Shown: piece after piece, positions 24,715-36,082 of the stretch
How positions within the stretch are numbered: the stretch's first letter is position 1
Layout: every line of letters begins with the position of its first letter
DNA from: Cyathus striatus
Lineage: Eukaryota; Basidiomycota; Agaricomycetes; Agaricales; Nidulariaceae
Length of the DNA stretch: 64,000 bases
NCBI GenBank assembly: GCA_025738555.1
Contig: JAOVFP010000010.1
Coordinates: forward strand, 1,984,001 to 2,048,000
Reading direction: 5' to 3'
Notes under the pieces: model-generated
Seen by the model: only the letters and a program-made list of their open reading frames with translations
Told to the model about the DNA's origin: nothing
Database searches by the model: none
Program-made: the position numbers and the translations under genes

Positions 24715-26597
24715 CTATCGCCGTAATGCTATCTTCTCGAACGTAGCATTAAGAATACGTAAATCATCCCATTTTCTGATTTTCAAGTCATCAGAAGTTC
24801 GTCCCTCAATCAGCTCTAAGTCAAGGCAGACATCAGGATATGAAACATCCCCCTCCCTACCACCCCAATGAAAGTCAATCAACTTCATGCACCCATCATC
24901 TCCACAGATAATATTGTCATATCGTAAATCGCCATGGACATATCCCTGCTCGTGAAAATTAGCGACAAGTTCCTCTAGATCTCCTTTCCATTTCTCGAAA
25001 TGCTCGGAGATTAGCTCATGCGGCTGTTGGAATACGGAGACTGCGTGAACTATATATTGCATTGCAACGGCATACCAGCCACCGGGGAGACGCTCGTATG
25101 CAAATAACTTTGGAGCATGGCCTGTTCTTGCGCAGATACTATGCAGCTCAGCACAGTAATTCCGTACGAATTTAACTACAATAGTTCCTTCATCTTCAGC
25201 CTGGGGTAAGGTGTTCTTTGCGATAAATATAAGCGGATGCTCGTATTTGTACAGCCTCCGTATAATTCTGAAGTAAATATAATCATCAGCCTCGGAATCA
25301 TCTTGCCATCTATGCAGTCTGGATACACAGGGAAGGCGAATAAATCTAGATAGTCCTTTGTAGAATCGGCCGAATTTTGCGTCTTGGTCAATATGGGTCA
25401 GGAGAACTGAAGCTGCTGTAAACGCGCGATACAGTGCATCGCGGTCGGACCCCTCTGCTGCAGATTCTATGCATGATAATGACGGGGTTAAGCTAATAAG
25501 CCGAAACCGAGTATCGAGAGCAATGATGGCATAGAATTTGATGTCTGGTCCTGAATGAATAACAAGGTTAATTTGATTAGAATAATCGTACAATATGTAT
25601 GTTAATGTTAAGCTCATACCAACAACTGTGATACCAAGTCCCGGTACCCTCCATCCATCCATTTGGTATGGATATTGTTCCAATGCTCGAGCGAATGACC
25701 GAGCAAAACGGCCTACTAATGTAATTTCAGAATAGTTCATTGATGATCGATTCTGAAAATCGTAGACAACTATCGCCACGCCATGACTACCGGCATACTC
25801 TTCGTGATTAAGTGCACATGAAACGTCATCGAAAACCGAATTATTCTTCCTTGCTTCAAATATGCTGTAAAAAAGGCGTAACGCATGATGCCTCCTATTG
25901 ACCTTGCTCCTGAAGAATTGACACATCCACTCCGAAAGCTCATCAACCCCACTTTTGAGCTCAGAGATGTTCACTTCATTATATCCTTCAACGTCCATTT
26001 TGCCTTGCGCTATGTCAAGGAACTGACCAAACCCATCATAGAGTAGGGATATTGGAGGAATATCAGTATACTCCGCCTGTGGTCGACCATCAAGGATCCT
26101 TTCGTCAGGGTTTTCTTGCAGGGGCTCATAAATAGCTGGACTAGCAAGGTCTTCGGGCGAATAAGACACAGTCTTTTGCAGTTTAATTCGAAATGCAAGG
26201 TCTTCAGTCTCATTATATTCATTACTATCTTTGAGTACTATTTTGATTCAAATGAGCGTTGATATGAGCTTGAAGCCGAAACACACATACTGGGATCATA
26301 AATGCCCTTTACATATTTCAAATCATCAATGAGCACTCGAATAGCCTTTGCTTCAACATAGGGTATTCCAAACGTTCCCATGTCCCGCTCTCGAAACTCC
26401 AACAACGATATACCATCGAATCCAAGGTTTTTGATGATGTCTATACGCTGATTTTCGAAACCGTAACTTATCTTGTTTGCTGTAAGAAACTCCTGCACAT
26501 CGTCTATGCTCCATTTCAGGATGTCCAGCGAGAGTTTAGTAGGAATGTCGAGATCACTGTCAAATGGCTTGATCATAGAAAACAATGTTTCAGTCAC
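24715..26597 (-). CDS. SAM-domain protein kinase (FunK1-like), 609 residues
   Basis: Two exons (26597-26291 and 26237-24715) join across a 53-base intron with a GTATGT donor, in phase, giving 610 codons with the stop. Residues about 27-95 form a sterile alpha motif (KWSIDDVQEFL ... LGFDGISLLEF ... AKAIRVLIDDLK), a protein-protein interaction domain. The C-terminal third is a kinase: the presumptive ATP lysine is in VVKFVRNY (about 458), a hinge-like YAVAMQYI follows, the catalytic loop is VHGDLRYDNI (HGD at about 537) and the metal-binding motif is LIDFHWGG (about 555-562), DFH in place of DFG. HGD plus DFxWGG is the style of fungal FunK1 kinases. The middle (about 130-440) has no recognised domain. 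No break was seen. The substrate is unknown; a signalling role is inferred. Confidence 0.8.
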
Positions 26598-26814
26598 AAC
26601 GTTAACTCAAGTTCAACCGAGTATCGATGCTGCAAGTGACGTCATCTGTACAACTCCACTTGATTGCTACGACGTGCCGACGTGGTCACTGTACGCGCCG
26701 CTGTCCGTCTCCCTCCTCCTTCCTCCTTCCTTCCTCCTTCTCCTTTCCTTTCTTTTTCTCATTTCCCTCTTACATCCCTCCACAAACGATACAAAACCAC
26801 CTTCCGAAAACCAC

Positions 26815-28160
26815 AATGAACCCTTTCCCACTCCAACCGCATTCTGCGTTCCCTGGGTTCAAGGCGAAGTCGATCGGACGACGCCATTTACTGCCCAGGA
26901 CCACAGTGATGGAAATGGGATACCGGTGCAGAGTTGGCCTTTGGCTTAGTATGTCACGATCATTTCATTTCTAGGCTCTAGCTCTCTCTAATAGTACGAT
27001 GGACAGGCCTCACAAGCGCTCTGTACCTCTCAACGGGTACACCCACGGGGCCTGCGAACCTTGTCTCTGTTATCACTGGGGGGTGGACTGGTACGTTTCC
27101 CTTCCCACCGTTCCCTTCTTCCTTATCGGACTGGCGCACCCCGGCAACGATCCCAGAATCAGTAACAACCTTCCTCCACTCGCCCTCCACCTCCTCGAAA
27201 TCGGATGGTATGCTCGTGCAGAGTTGGCCTTTGGCTGAGTACGTACTTTCCTTCCTTCTTCCTTCTCATTCTCTTTCTCGCAGCTGCGTAACATTATTAA
27301 TATTATTTATGCAGCTGGCCAGATGGCTCTCTAAAATGGACAGGACAGGTGCTCCCTTCCAATCCAAGCCTACCAAGCGCTCTGCATTCCTCGACGGTGC
27401 ACCCACTGAGCCTCTGAACCCGGTATTGGTTAGGAAGACGAGGAGTGCTGGTGTAGTTGGCACCATGGGATTACTGGTACCTCCATTTTCCTTCAATCAT
27501 TTCCCCCTTCCTCCTTCCCATCCTTCTTCCTTCCCCTCTATCCATTTTTTCGTTATACCCTCGCTGACACGATACGCAGCAACGATCCCCAAATCAGGAA
27601 AAATCCCACTCCTCTCGCTCTCTACCTCAAATGCCTCCCACAGGACACCACCCTCGTATTCCTCTTGCAAGGCAGCCCAGACGCCGATTTGCAGGTAGTG
27701 CAAAGGGCAATATTTATGTACTACTGTTGAGGCGAGTGGGAGTGTGCATGCGGTGATTAAGGTGTGTCTTATAAGAATGTTTAGAGTAGCGGAGTGAGCG
27801 CTGATGAGGTTTATAAGTAGTTGACAGGAAATATACAAGCTCCACCTTCCCATTCACAGGATGGGATATTTATCACACCGGACAGCGGCCCAACAACCGC
27901 TCGAATCTTCCATTTCTTCATATACGATGGAGATCAAACTAAAGACTGTTGTCACATTCGAATGACCGACGCTTCCCCTCCTGCTGCCGCGCCTTCTTCC
28001 CTTATGTCGAGAGAATCTCTGCCAGGTATTTTGGGAGAACCAGTCCACATCGCATCAGGTCTACGAAGGGACGCTACTGATAGGGCTTTGAGTGCTCAGT
28101 TTGAGGGGACTGCTACGGATTTTGAGTACGCGACTGATAAGTGTGTCGGGGGAAATTGAT
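26815..28160 (+). pseudogene. PcRGLX / PL26-like rhamnogalacturonan exolyase relative, decayed
   Basis: Fragments in several frames match the pattern of the PcRGLX/YetA-like family, secreted enzymes that remove unsaturated disaccharides from rhamnogalacturonan. They are VPWVQGEVDRTTPF and GNGIPVQSWPLA (before 26950), WPDGSLKWTG (27319-27348), FITPDSGPTTARIFHFFIYD (27870-27930) and GILGEPVHIASGLRRD (about 28027-28072). The order and the PVQSWPxA-WPDGSxKW pairing fit the N-terminal barrel. Two neighbouring segments, about 26930-27205 and 27216-27630, are a tandem duplication: both start with GTGCAGAGTTGGCCTTTGGCT and both carry an NDPxIxxN-xPLAL segment, in different frames. A functional reading through the duplication is not possible, and the C-terminal domains are absent. 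No signal peptide was identified. Confidence 0.55.
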
Positions 28161-28877
28161 CAGCTGGCCGTGAGTTTGGTTTATGGTTTTGAATCAATAA
28201 CTTCGTTTACTCATTCTACTCTCTTGAGTCTCAGACTGCTCTCTTTTCTTGCCTCAGCCTTCCTTCCTGGGTCCCTACTTATCTTACGCTTCTACGCTCT
28301 ATATCCCACTTCTCTTACATCCAATATCTTTCGTGTATCCACATCTGCCTTGAAACGCTTACTTCCGCACTCTTCCTGCTTCCATAATATTCACACATCT
28401 CCTCCCGCCTCTCTAGTACTACGATCCTACCCCCACTTATCTTGCATTGTTACCTACCTACCCGTTCTCTACTTGTATCTTGTCTCTTATTCAGAGTCTA
28501 GTTTGCTACAAAGTAGTCCTCGTCGTTGAGTACGAGCTCGAGTTGTCGCTGAAAGCACTTTACTCGGTACTGTACCTGTAAATAGTCTTAATAGTTTTAG
28601 TATTACAAATGCCAAGTCGCAACATGACGTGATTCTGGTCATAGGTCCGATGCCGATTTTGGGACCGTCGACATTCGTGGAAAGTTCTCGGTGCGATTTG
28701 TGCGAAGCCAGCTCAGTAGCACTAAACGACAACTTGACGGCGACATAACTTTATCCAAAAATATATTCATCGATATATACTTAAGAGCGATTCCATCACT
28801 CAGGTGATTCTGCGTTCCTCCTTCCCACATCAAGGTAATCGAATCAAGGTTCTCATCCTTGCAGCCTAACATCGACA
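28161..28877. other. Region upstream of the NB-ARC/TPR gene
   Basis: No gene was recognised with confidence. 28180-28480 is pyrimidine-rich. On the plus strand 28647-28803 is open and would read DADFGTVDIRGKFSVRFVRS and onward to a TGA at 28804. It could be a 5' exon of the receptor gene or a remnant. Confidence 0.35.
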
Positions 28878-31800
28878 ATGAAGTCATCTGGATCATTTCA
28901 CAATGCACATAGTTTTGTGATGGAGAAACCGATCTTAAATGATATTATGGTCGAGGAAAGCTTAATACCTTGTGTCATTTCTATAGCACACTTAACATGT
29001 TTCACTCATCTAGAATCTCTCTTTAAATTATAAAATAACTGAAAATGAATCGCCTTCGCCAATTGAAATTGTACGACCATGCTCTAGTCGACTATTTACC
29101 GGACAAGACCTCTATCTTCAACGGCTTGGTGATCACTTTGATATTTCAAGAAATGAAAATGAAGGCCGCAAAATGTTTTTGCTACATGGCATGGGAGGTA
29201 TTGGCAAAACACAAGTATCTCTTAAATTTATGGAAAGAATTGAAAACTCGTGCGTACAGATCATTCGATATCATTTCTGTAGAGTATAGTTCTCACAATT
29301 TCTCCAGTGTCGAGTACACATTCTGGATTGACTCAACTTCTGAGGATACCATTACTGTTAGCCTGAAGGACATTTACAAGGCCCACGCTTCAAACTCATT
29401 GAGAATAAAGATATCACCTGCAACAGCTTTGAACTGGATATCCAATATAAAATCGCCATGGTTCATGGTGTATGACAATGCAGATGGATGCCCAGAACTC
29501 ATTGAGAAATATTTACCTCCAGGGAACAAAGGCAATATCTTAATCACAAGCAGAAATCCAAATATGAAAAGGATACCATCACCACAACATTCAATGGAAA
29601 TACAAGGAATGGATGAAAAGGCATCAGTTGATCTTTTACTGAAATCCAGTAGCTTGGACACAACAAATGAGCTTTTCAGAAATGAGGCTTTGAAAATTGT
29701 TTCAGAACTATACCATGTCCCATTAGCTGTGGATCAAGCAGGAGCATTCATCGCTGCGGGAAGATATAACATAATGGAATACCTTCAACACTATAACAAA
29801 CATCGAATCCAATTTCTTGATGACAACCGGATATTCAGAGGGGCATCAAAATATGAGAAGTCGGTTTACGGGACATTCGATGTTTCATTTGCAGAGTTGA
29901 GCAATATATGTAAGGAGCCAGAAGATACCCAAGCTGCAAAAGCAGCTATAACTATAATGCAATTATTTGCATATCTTCATCATGAGGGCATTTCAGAGAA
30001 AGTGTTTGAAGATGCATCCTTAAATTACGCTAAGGTTATGAATGAGTACAAAGAAATAAACATACCGATTCTAGCAAGAACTGTGGATCCATCAATATTT
30101 TTTAATGCTCCTGATGGCTCATGGAATCAAGATGAATGGAGAGAAGGTATCCGACTATTACTTTCCTTCTCATTGATCAAGAGAAGTTCTATTGGCAATA
30201 TATATATGATTCACCCATTAATACAGTCATGGTGTCAGGATAGACAGTCTACAGAGGACAAAGAAAAATGGATATATGGTTTAAGAGCTATCTTATCAAC
30301 ATCACTTTGGACTACCCCAGGTGACAAGCCTGAAGTTTATATACACATGCTCCTACATTTCAATCAAAATAAGTTCCTTCAGGACAAATATAAGATAAAG
30401 GAAGTGTTTTATGATGACTTTTATATGAAGTACGGGTTTTCTTTGTATCACAAAGGAGATTATGTTAAATCAGAATATTTTCTTAAAAAGAGAGTAGAGG
30501 AGCATGAAGTGGTACTTGGTAGAGAACACCGGCGAACGTTACACAGTATGGATGCCCTAGCATCAATCTATCATGTACAAGGGAAATACAAGACTGCCGA
30601 AGTTTTCCTCAAACAGGCCGTGAAAGCTCAATGTCAAACTTTGGGAGAGGAGCATGCAGATAGCCTGTTTAGCATGATTAAGCTTTCAGCTGTATATAGT
30701 GAGCTGGGAATGCACAGCGAGGCTGAGAGACTCGGCTACACCGTGACAGAAATATCATTGAGAAAGTGGGGCGATGAGCATCCAAACACGTTAATGAGTA
30801 TGCATTTTCTTGCATCTATATATTATAGACAGGGAAGGTACAATGATGCCGCATTCGTAAGCCAGCAGCTAATAGAAACGCAGAAGAAAGTACTGGGAGA
30901 TGAGCATATATATACTCTTAAAAGTATGCATAATCTTGCTCTCACGTACGAGTCACAAGCCAGATACACCGATGCTAAGGACCTTATAACACACGTAATG
31001 GAAAAAGAAAAGAAAATACTAGGTGAAAATCATCCTGATACGTTGACCTGTACCATGACCCTTGCTTCAATACTTAGTGCTGAGGGTAAACATGATGCTG
31101 CTGAAAATCTCTATCAGGCAGGGCTCAAAACGCTAGAGAAAATATTTACTGAGGACCACCCACATAATTTGGAAATAATGAAGAATCTTGCATTAACTTA
31201 TCGTACTCGGGGAAAACACCACGAGGCAGAGATCCTCATAAAGAAAGTAATCGCAATAGAAAAAAGAAAACTGGGCGAACAGCATGAAAGGTATTTGGCT
31301 AGCCTGAATAAACTCACAGTGATATACAATGCCCAAGGTAAATATACAGACGCCGAAGCACTCGCTCTGGAAATAATGGAAACCGTGACACATAAGTTGG
31401 GAAAAGAGCACCCACACAGGTTGATTGCCATGTGCAACCTTGTAACATTATATTACTCGCTACGAAAATACTCCGATGCAGAGAAGCTCACCCTGGAGAT
31501 AGTACAAATGCAAAGGAAGAACCTGGGAGAAGGTCATCCAGAAACTCTGAAGAGCATGGCTGACCTCGCATTAATATATGATTCTCAAGACAAATTCGAC
31601 GATGCTGAGATCATCCATCATCAGCTAGTGGAGATCAAAAAGAGGACGCTAGGGAGGGGACACCCTGATACACTGGAAAGCATGGGTAATCTCGCAGGTA
31701 TACATTATCACCAGGGCAAATATAACGACGCTGAGGCCCTGTATATCCAAATAATGGAGGTGAGAAAGAGCATACTCGGTGAAGAGCATCCGGACACTTT

Positions 31801-32341
31801 GGAAACTGCAAATAAACTTGCAGTGTTATTTGATTCCCAGAAGAAATACGATCATGCAGAGGCCCTCCTCCTACAGACTTTGTTGATAGAAAAAAGGGTG
31901 ATGGGTGAAGAAGATCCATGTACTCTGATAACTATGGCCTCTCTTGCATCGGTATACTTTAACTCTCGGAGCAAATATAGCGAAGCTGAAGAACTCCTTG
32001 TGAAAGTCGTTGATGCACAGAAGAGAATAATAGGAGAAGACCATCCCGATACGTTGACCAACATTTGTAGTCTTGCGCATATATACGAGCGAAGGGCGGA
32101 GTATGATACTGCCTACAAGATGCTGGGCCAGGTAGTTAGTCGATACAAGGAAACGACCGGGGATAAGGACACACAAGTTCTAGAAGTTATCAAGTGTTTC
32201 GAGAGAATTAACGATAAGCGTACTGTGTTGGAAGAGCAAGCTGCCTCAATAGAAAGTCAGTCAGTGACGGGCAGTGAAGGACAAAAGAAACTGAAAATGC
32301 CAGCAGTATTTCGAGGGATATTTAGCAAGAGGAAATCGTAA
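28878..32341 (+). CDS. NB-ARC receptor with TPR repeats (fungal NLR)
   Basis: This is a STAND-type signalling ATPase: nucleotide-driven oligomerisation with TPRs as sensor. Exon 29014-29249 encodes SRLFTGQDLYLQRL and the P-loop HGMGGIGKTQ. A 58-base intron leads in phase to 29308-32341. The long frame starting at 29045 misses the P-loop because it reads the wrong frame before the intron. A short first exon from ATG at 28878 (MKSSGSFHNAHSFVM) fits fungal NLR leaders, but its donor site is uncertain. Further motifs are Walker B-like WFMVYDNADG, GNILITSRN, the GLPL-like VPLAVDQAGAFI and an MHD-like MIHPLIQSW. From about 30500 there are 13-14 repeats of 42 residues with the (L)G-x-EHPDTL signature (kinesin-light-chain-type TPR). 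The C-terminus is basic. No effector domain was recognised at the N-terminus. No break was seen. Confidence 0.88.
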
Positions 32342-32704
32342 TAGTTTAACAGTGGACGAATGTCATGGGTAACCGGTAACCGGTAACCTATGGGTATCCT
32401 GAGGTCAATCTGGTGTAGCGTACCTATGCAGTTGCCTATAAATTAGCAGTAGTATGTATCATGTATATTCATTCCATATCACAAACCATCTAGATAACTT
32501 GTAAATACACCTTCAAATACGACATGTACACAATTACACTTCTCTTGAACAACTGTCCCCAACCTCGAAGGCTAGTCCCATCTAACGACCTCCACAGATC
32601 TAACATACAACCCTCTACCTCAACACATCACAGATCTACAGCCATCTAGCCCAACAGCATAAGCCTCCACCTCACCGTACAACCCGACACACGAACACAC
32701 GAAA
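32342..32704. other. Convergent intergenic spacer with GGTAACC triplet
   Basis: Spacer between the 3' ends of the receptor gene and SNO1. GGTAACC occurs three times head to tail at 32368-32388; each unit is itself an inverted repeat (GGTnACC). No gene was recognised. Confidence 0.5.
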
Positions 32705-35614
32705 TCACCCACTAACCCTCGGAACAACACATTCCCTAATAAAATACTCATGGAACCGCGAGTCATTTGTCAGCTCAGGATGGAACGTCGTAAGCAGATG
32801 CAAGCCCTGCCGGAGGGCCACATACGTCTCCGGCTCGTTCTTCCGAACTCCATTCTGTGAGTGCGAGGATGGGTGCGAGTGCGGTACGAGTTCCGGAGAA
32901 AGTCGGGCTATGATTTCGATTGGGGGGTCGGTCGGTGTTGGTGTTAGTTCCAAGACTACCTGTGGTAGATGTTAGTGTACATATAAGGAAGGGGAGGGGA
33001 AAGACGAACCGGAGCCCGGATGAATACGCCCTTAAAAGGTCTTTCGTCCTCCCTCAACCCATCCACAGCAAGTTCCGTCTCAAACGACTCTACCTATTCA
33101 CCTCGCATCAACCTACCACCCACTCAAACAAAAAAAGAAATACAGACCTGCGAACCAAACCCATTCCTAGCAATACGCACACTCATCCCGCCAAACAGCT
33201 CCTGCCCGCCCTTCTTGGCTCCCTCCACGGACTGAGAGAGGAGAATTGCGCCAGCACAGGTTCCCCAGACTGGTTTCCTTGCTACGAAGTTGCGTAGTGG
33301 GATGAGGAGGTTTGAGAGTTTCGCGAGGAGGGCTATTGTTGTTGATTCTAGGAAGGGTGTTAGTAAGAGATGACAAAGAAAGGAAAGAGGCAAGGAAGAG
33401 GGAGAGGTTCGCGCTGGGACAAACAGGACGCTGAGACGCGGGGCGTAGGTAGGATACGTAAGGCAGTCTCCGAGCGAGACAGGCAGTTAAACCACCCATC
33501 TGCAACGAAAAGGTCGACAGATAACACATGAATATTCCCTAGTAAGCGAGCTACCAGCAGCAGCCCGCACATGCTAGCGTCGCAAAACCACACCGACAAC
33601 GTCCCCATAGTGGGAAGTACAATGACCAGAAGCACGATAGTGGCTCCGAACACCAGGTACTGCTACAGAGTCGCAAATGCCACAAGAAACGACATCGACA
33701 ACGATCTAGCACTAGCTGACACGCAACCTGCGAATTCTGGACAAGTATCCATCTCCCAGAATGCGCTGGTGACTCCACAACCAGCAATCCCAGGAGAGCG
33801 AAAGCACATAAACTCTCTTCGGTGGCAATGCTTTAGCCAGCTACCACCATAAACCAAGCCACGCTAGCCAGAGTTGCGAACTACAGTAGCAGAGCCACAT
33901 CTGCAAGCACTGCAAATCCCCAACGCACGACACCGCCCCTCAACATCGTAACGCCAATGCAAAATTCGACGACGGCGGCGTGAATGGTAATCGCAACTGT
34001 ATGCCTGTGCGTGATTACCAGTGAACACTGTTAAAGGAGGGGCCGTGGATGCAAAACACGACAACGACAGCGGCGTGAACGGTAATGGTAGCTGTATCTG
34101 TCCGTGATTACCAGTTGTGCGAAGGGAGCTCCCGGTCAAGAGGTCTTCTCCCCAAAATGGTACCACCAAGCAACGAACAAGGGTACTCCTCCAGAATAGT
34201 GCGTAAGCCAGCTGACATGGTAGCCAACGACGATATCACGCTAGATGGAGTCCCCGTAAATGAAAATTCACAATCACGCGATACGCGCTCTGAACATGAG
34301 CTAGTAGAGGTGGGCTGGCAGAAGCGCCAACATGAATACCGTCGTAATGGATCTGCGACCTGAACTGGCTCGCAAAACACTGGTGGAGATCATTCCCCCG
34401 AACCAGCTGGTTGAACACGCCTCGCAAGGCAGCTAGCTGCTTGGTAGCGTTGAATGTACGACGGCGCCGTCGGACCTTCCACTGCCATTTACAAGCGCCG
34501 CAGGAAGCCTCTGAACATCGTGTTCCGCCGTAGGCTAAGAACCGGGCAACTGTTAACACGTTGTAGGGTGGTTTGGTTACCAACGAACGCTGGTCTGCGG
34601 GACGGTCGTGAAGGGATAGGATTCAGAGGACGAGTAGTAGTATTCCAACTTCACACATGATATTGCCTGTCCGCATGATAAAAGAGACTTCGCAAGGCAG
34701 CTGGACATCCAGTCCAGCGAGCTCAGATGCTTGGTAGTGTTGGAATGTAGGACCTGTCACTGCCAGAATATGTAGGAAGCTTCTGAACGTCGCGTGCCGT
34801 CGTAGGCGAAAATGCACATACGGTTACCATGTCGCAGATACGGTTAGATACCAGCCAACGCTGGCCTGTGGGACGAGTATCCCCTCCCCATCAGCTCCTC
34901 CTAAGAGGAGTGCAGGCCGTGATGTACAAAGAATATCCGCGTGATAGAAAAGATTTCGAAGGCAGCTCCCGCAGGGACATGTCCTAGGCAAATGTGCGAT
35001 AGCGCCTGGGTAGGCAAACCCTCGGCCCGGTGTTCCCTGGCACACGACCAAGAAGCTGTCATCAGCGTCGCAGGTACCAGAAAGTACCGTCATGAAGAGC
35101 TCTGGGGATGTACCATGCCGTAGCTTGAGCACTAAGTCTCCGTCTATTGCCAGCGAACCCTCGCCCAGCACCAGCACCAGCACCAGCACCAGCAGATAAT
35201 TTCCGCTAAAAGGTGCGAAAATGCCGCGCCGCGGGGTAAAGACAACCTCGCCGTCTCTCCGTCTCGCCAGACACCCTCTTCCCAACACGATCTCCGTTCC
35301 GTAACACTCCACCACCCCACCTCACACGCACACCTCCTTCCTCACAAAACACAAAACACAAACACAGGCCAAAAGAAACTCACCACCACCAGGAATAATC
35401 AACGCATCACATCTCTCCAAGTCGTCCGTCGTACGGACTAGGACAACTTCAATTCTCCTCGTGTCGAGCACGAGCTGCTCGAGGATCATTTGGTGTTCTA
35501 TGAATGCACCTTGTAGTGCTACATTTCCATTCCTTTCTGTTAGTAATTGATGAAAAAGGAGGGAGGAAGGGGGGCACCTAGGATTCCGATAACGATTGCT
35601 CTATCGAGTGCCAT
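32705..35614 (-). CDS. SNO1: Pyridoxal 5'-phosphate synthase glutaminase subunit
   Basis: The SNO1/PDX2 (PdxT) subunit hydrolyses glutamine and channels ammonia to the SNZ/PDX1 synthase for vitamin B6 synthesis. Five exons join in phase to 236 residues: 35614-35578, 35518-35384, 33347-33148, 33093-33010 and 32959-32705. The first two give [20 protein letters not shown] with an acceptor at TAG before 35518. The PGGESTT motif is split after PGG by a 2,036-base intron (35383-33348), far longer than its 40-60 base neighbours. Its ends are nevertheless good (donor GTGAGT, branch-like CTAAC, acceptor CTAG). Exon 3 carries the nucleophile cysteine in [13 protein letters not shown]. The His and Glu of the triad lie in TTFHPEL near the C-terminus. 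Length and all catalytic residues fit a working enzyme, provided the long intron is spliced. Confidence 0.92.
33348..35383. repeat. Two-kilobase intron of SNO1 filled with repeated DNA
   Basis: Within the intron, about 34423-34970 contains a ~270-base unit repeated head to tail. TTCGCAAGGCAGCT-type starts occur near 34422, 34688 and (as TTCGAAGGCAGCT) 34962. Shared internal marks are GCTTGGTAG(C/T)GTTG, GGAAGC(C/T)TCTGAAC and ACGCTGG(T/C)CTG. A second repeat of about 98 bases lies at 33970-34110 (GCGGCGTGAA(T/C)GGTAAT ... GTGATTACCAGT twice). A hexamer run AGCACC occurs about five times near 35166-35193. Open frames of 60-163 codons exist on both strands without recognisable domains. No terminal inverted repeat or transposase was found, so the origin of the insertion is unknown. 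Confidence 0.65.
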
Positions 35615-36082
35615 AGTCTAGAATTAGCAGGGGAGAAGTAAACCCGATCCAATGTCAGCATCGATAAGTTAAAGTATCATATGCAAGCCTATCATGACTC
35701 ATCCAGCTCATTCCCAATTGCAGGGTTACAGGGCGATTTTTGTGAGCAAGGGAATCTAAGAGGCAAGTGAACCGTCGGTGCAACAGTGAGACTCTGAGAG
35801 TCGATACCGCTTATTCATTCGTGAGTAGCATTCAAAGGGTTGAATTGAATTCCCAAGAATGTAGAAAGGATGACAGAATGAACGAATGGGAATGGCTCGT
35901 GCGCGGCAGCCTGCGTTGTTTACCATAAACGTGCATTCGTGACAGGATTCAAAAAAAACGTGACTCACAGCCTTGTCACAACCAACGCCCGCAAAAATTC
36001 CCTTCCTCCTGCCCCCACCACCTCCACTACCCATCCCCTCCCTCTCTCCTCCCAACCACCACCACCACCAACCAAATTCACA
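35615..36082. promoter_or_regulatory. Shared divergent promoter region of SNO1 and the HRP1-like gene
   Basis: The two genes start 468 bases apart and point away from each other, so this spacer must hold both promoters. The HRP1 side is CA-rich (CACCACC runs before the ATG). No defined TATA box or operator was seen. Confidence 0.5.

Noticed and set aside
29045..29307. Start of the NB-ARC/TPR protein at ATG 29045
   Set aside because: That frame before 29250 is not the one containing the P-loop. The P-loop and SRLFTGQ segment lie in another frame that joins the main frame through a 58-base intron.
34824..35315. 163-codon minus-strand frame inside the SNO1 intron
   Set aside because: It includes a hexamer microsatellite and overlaps the repeats; no domain recognised, not a convincing cargo gene.
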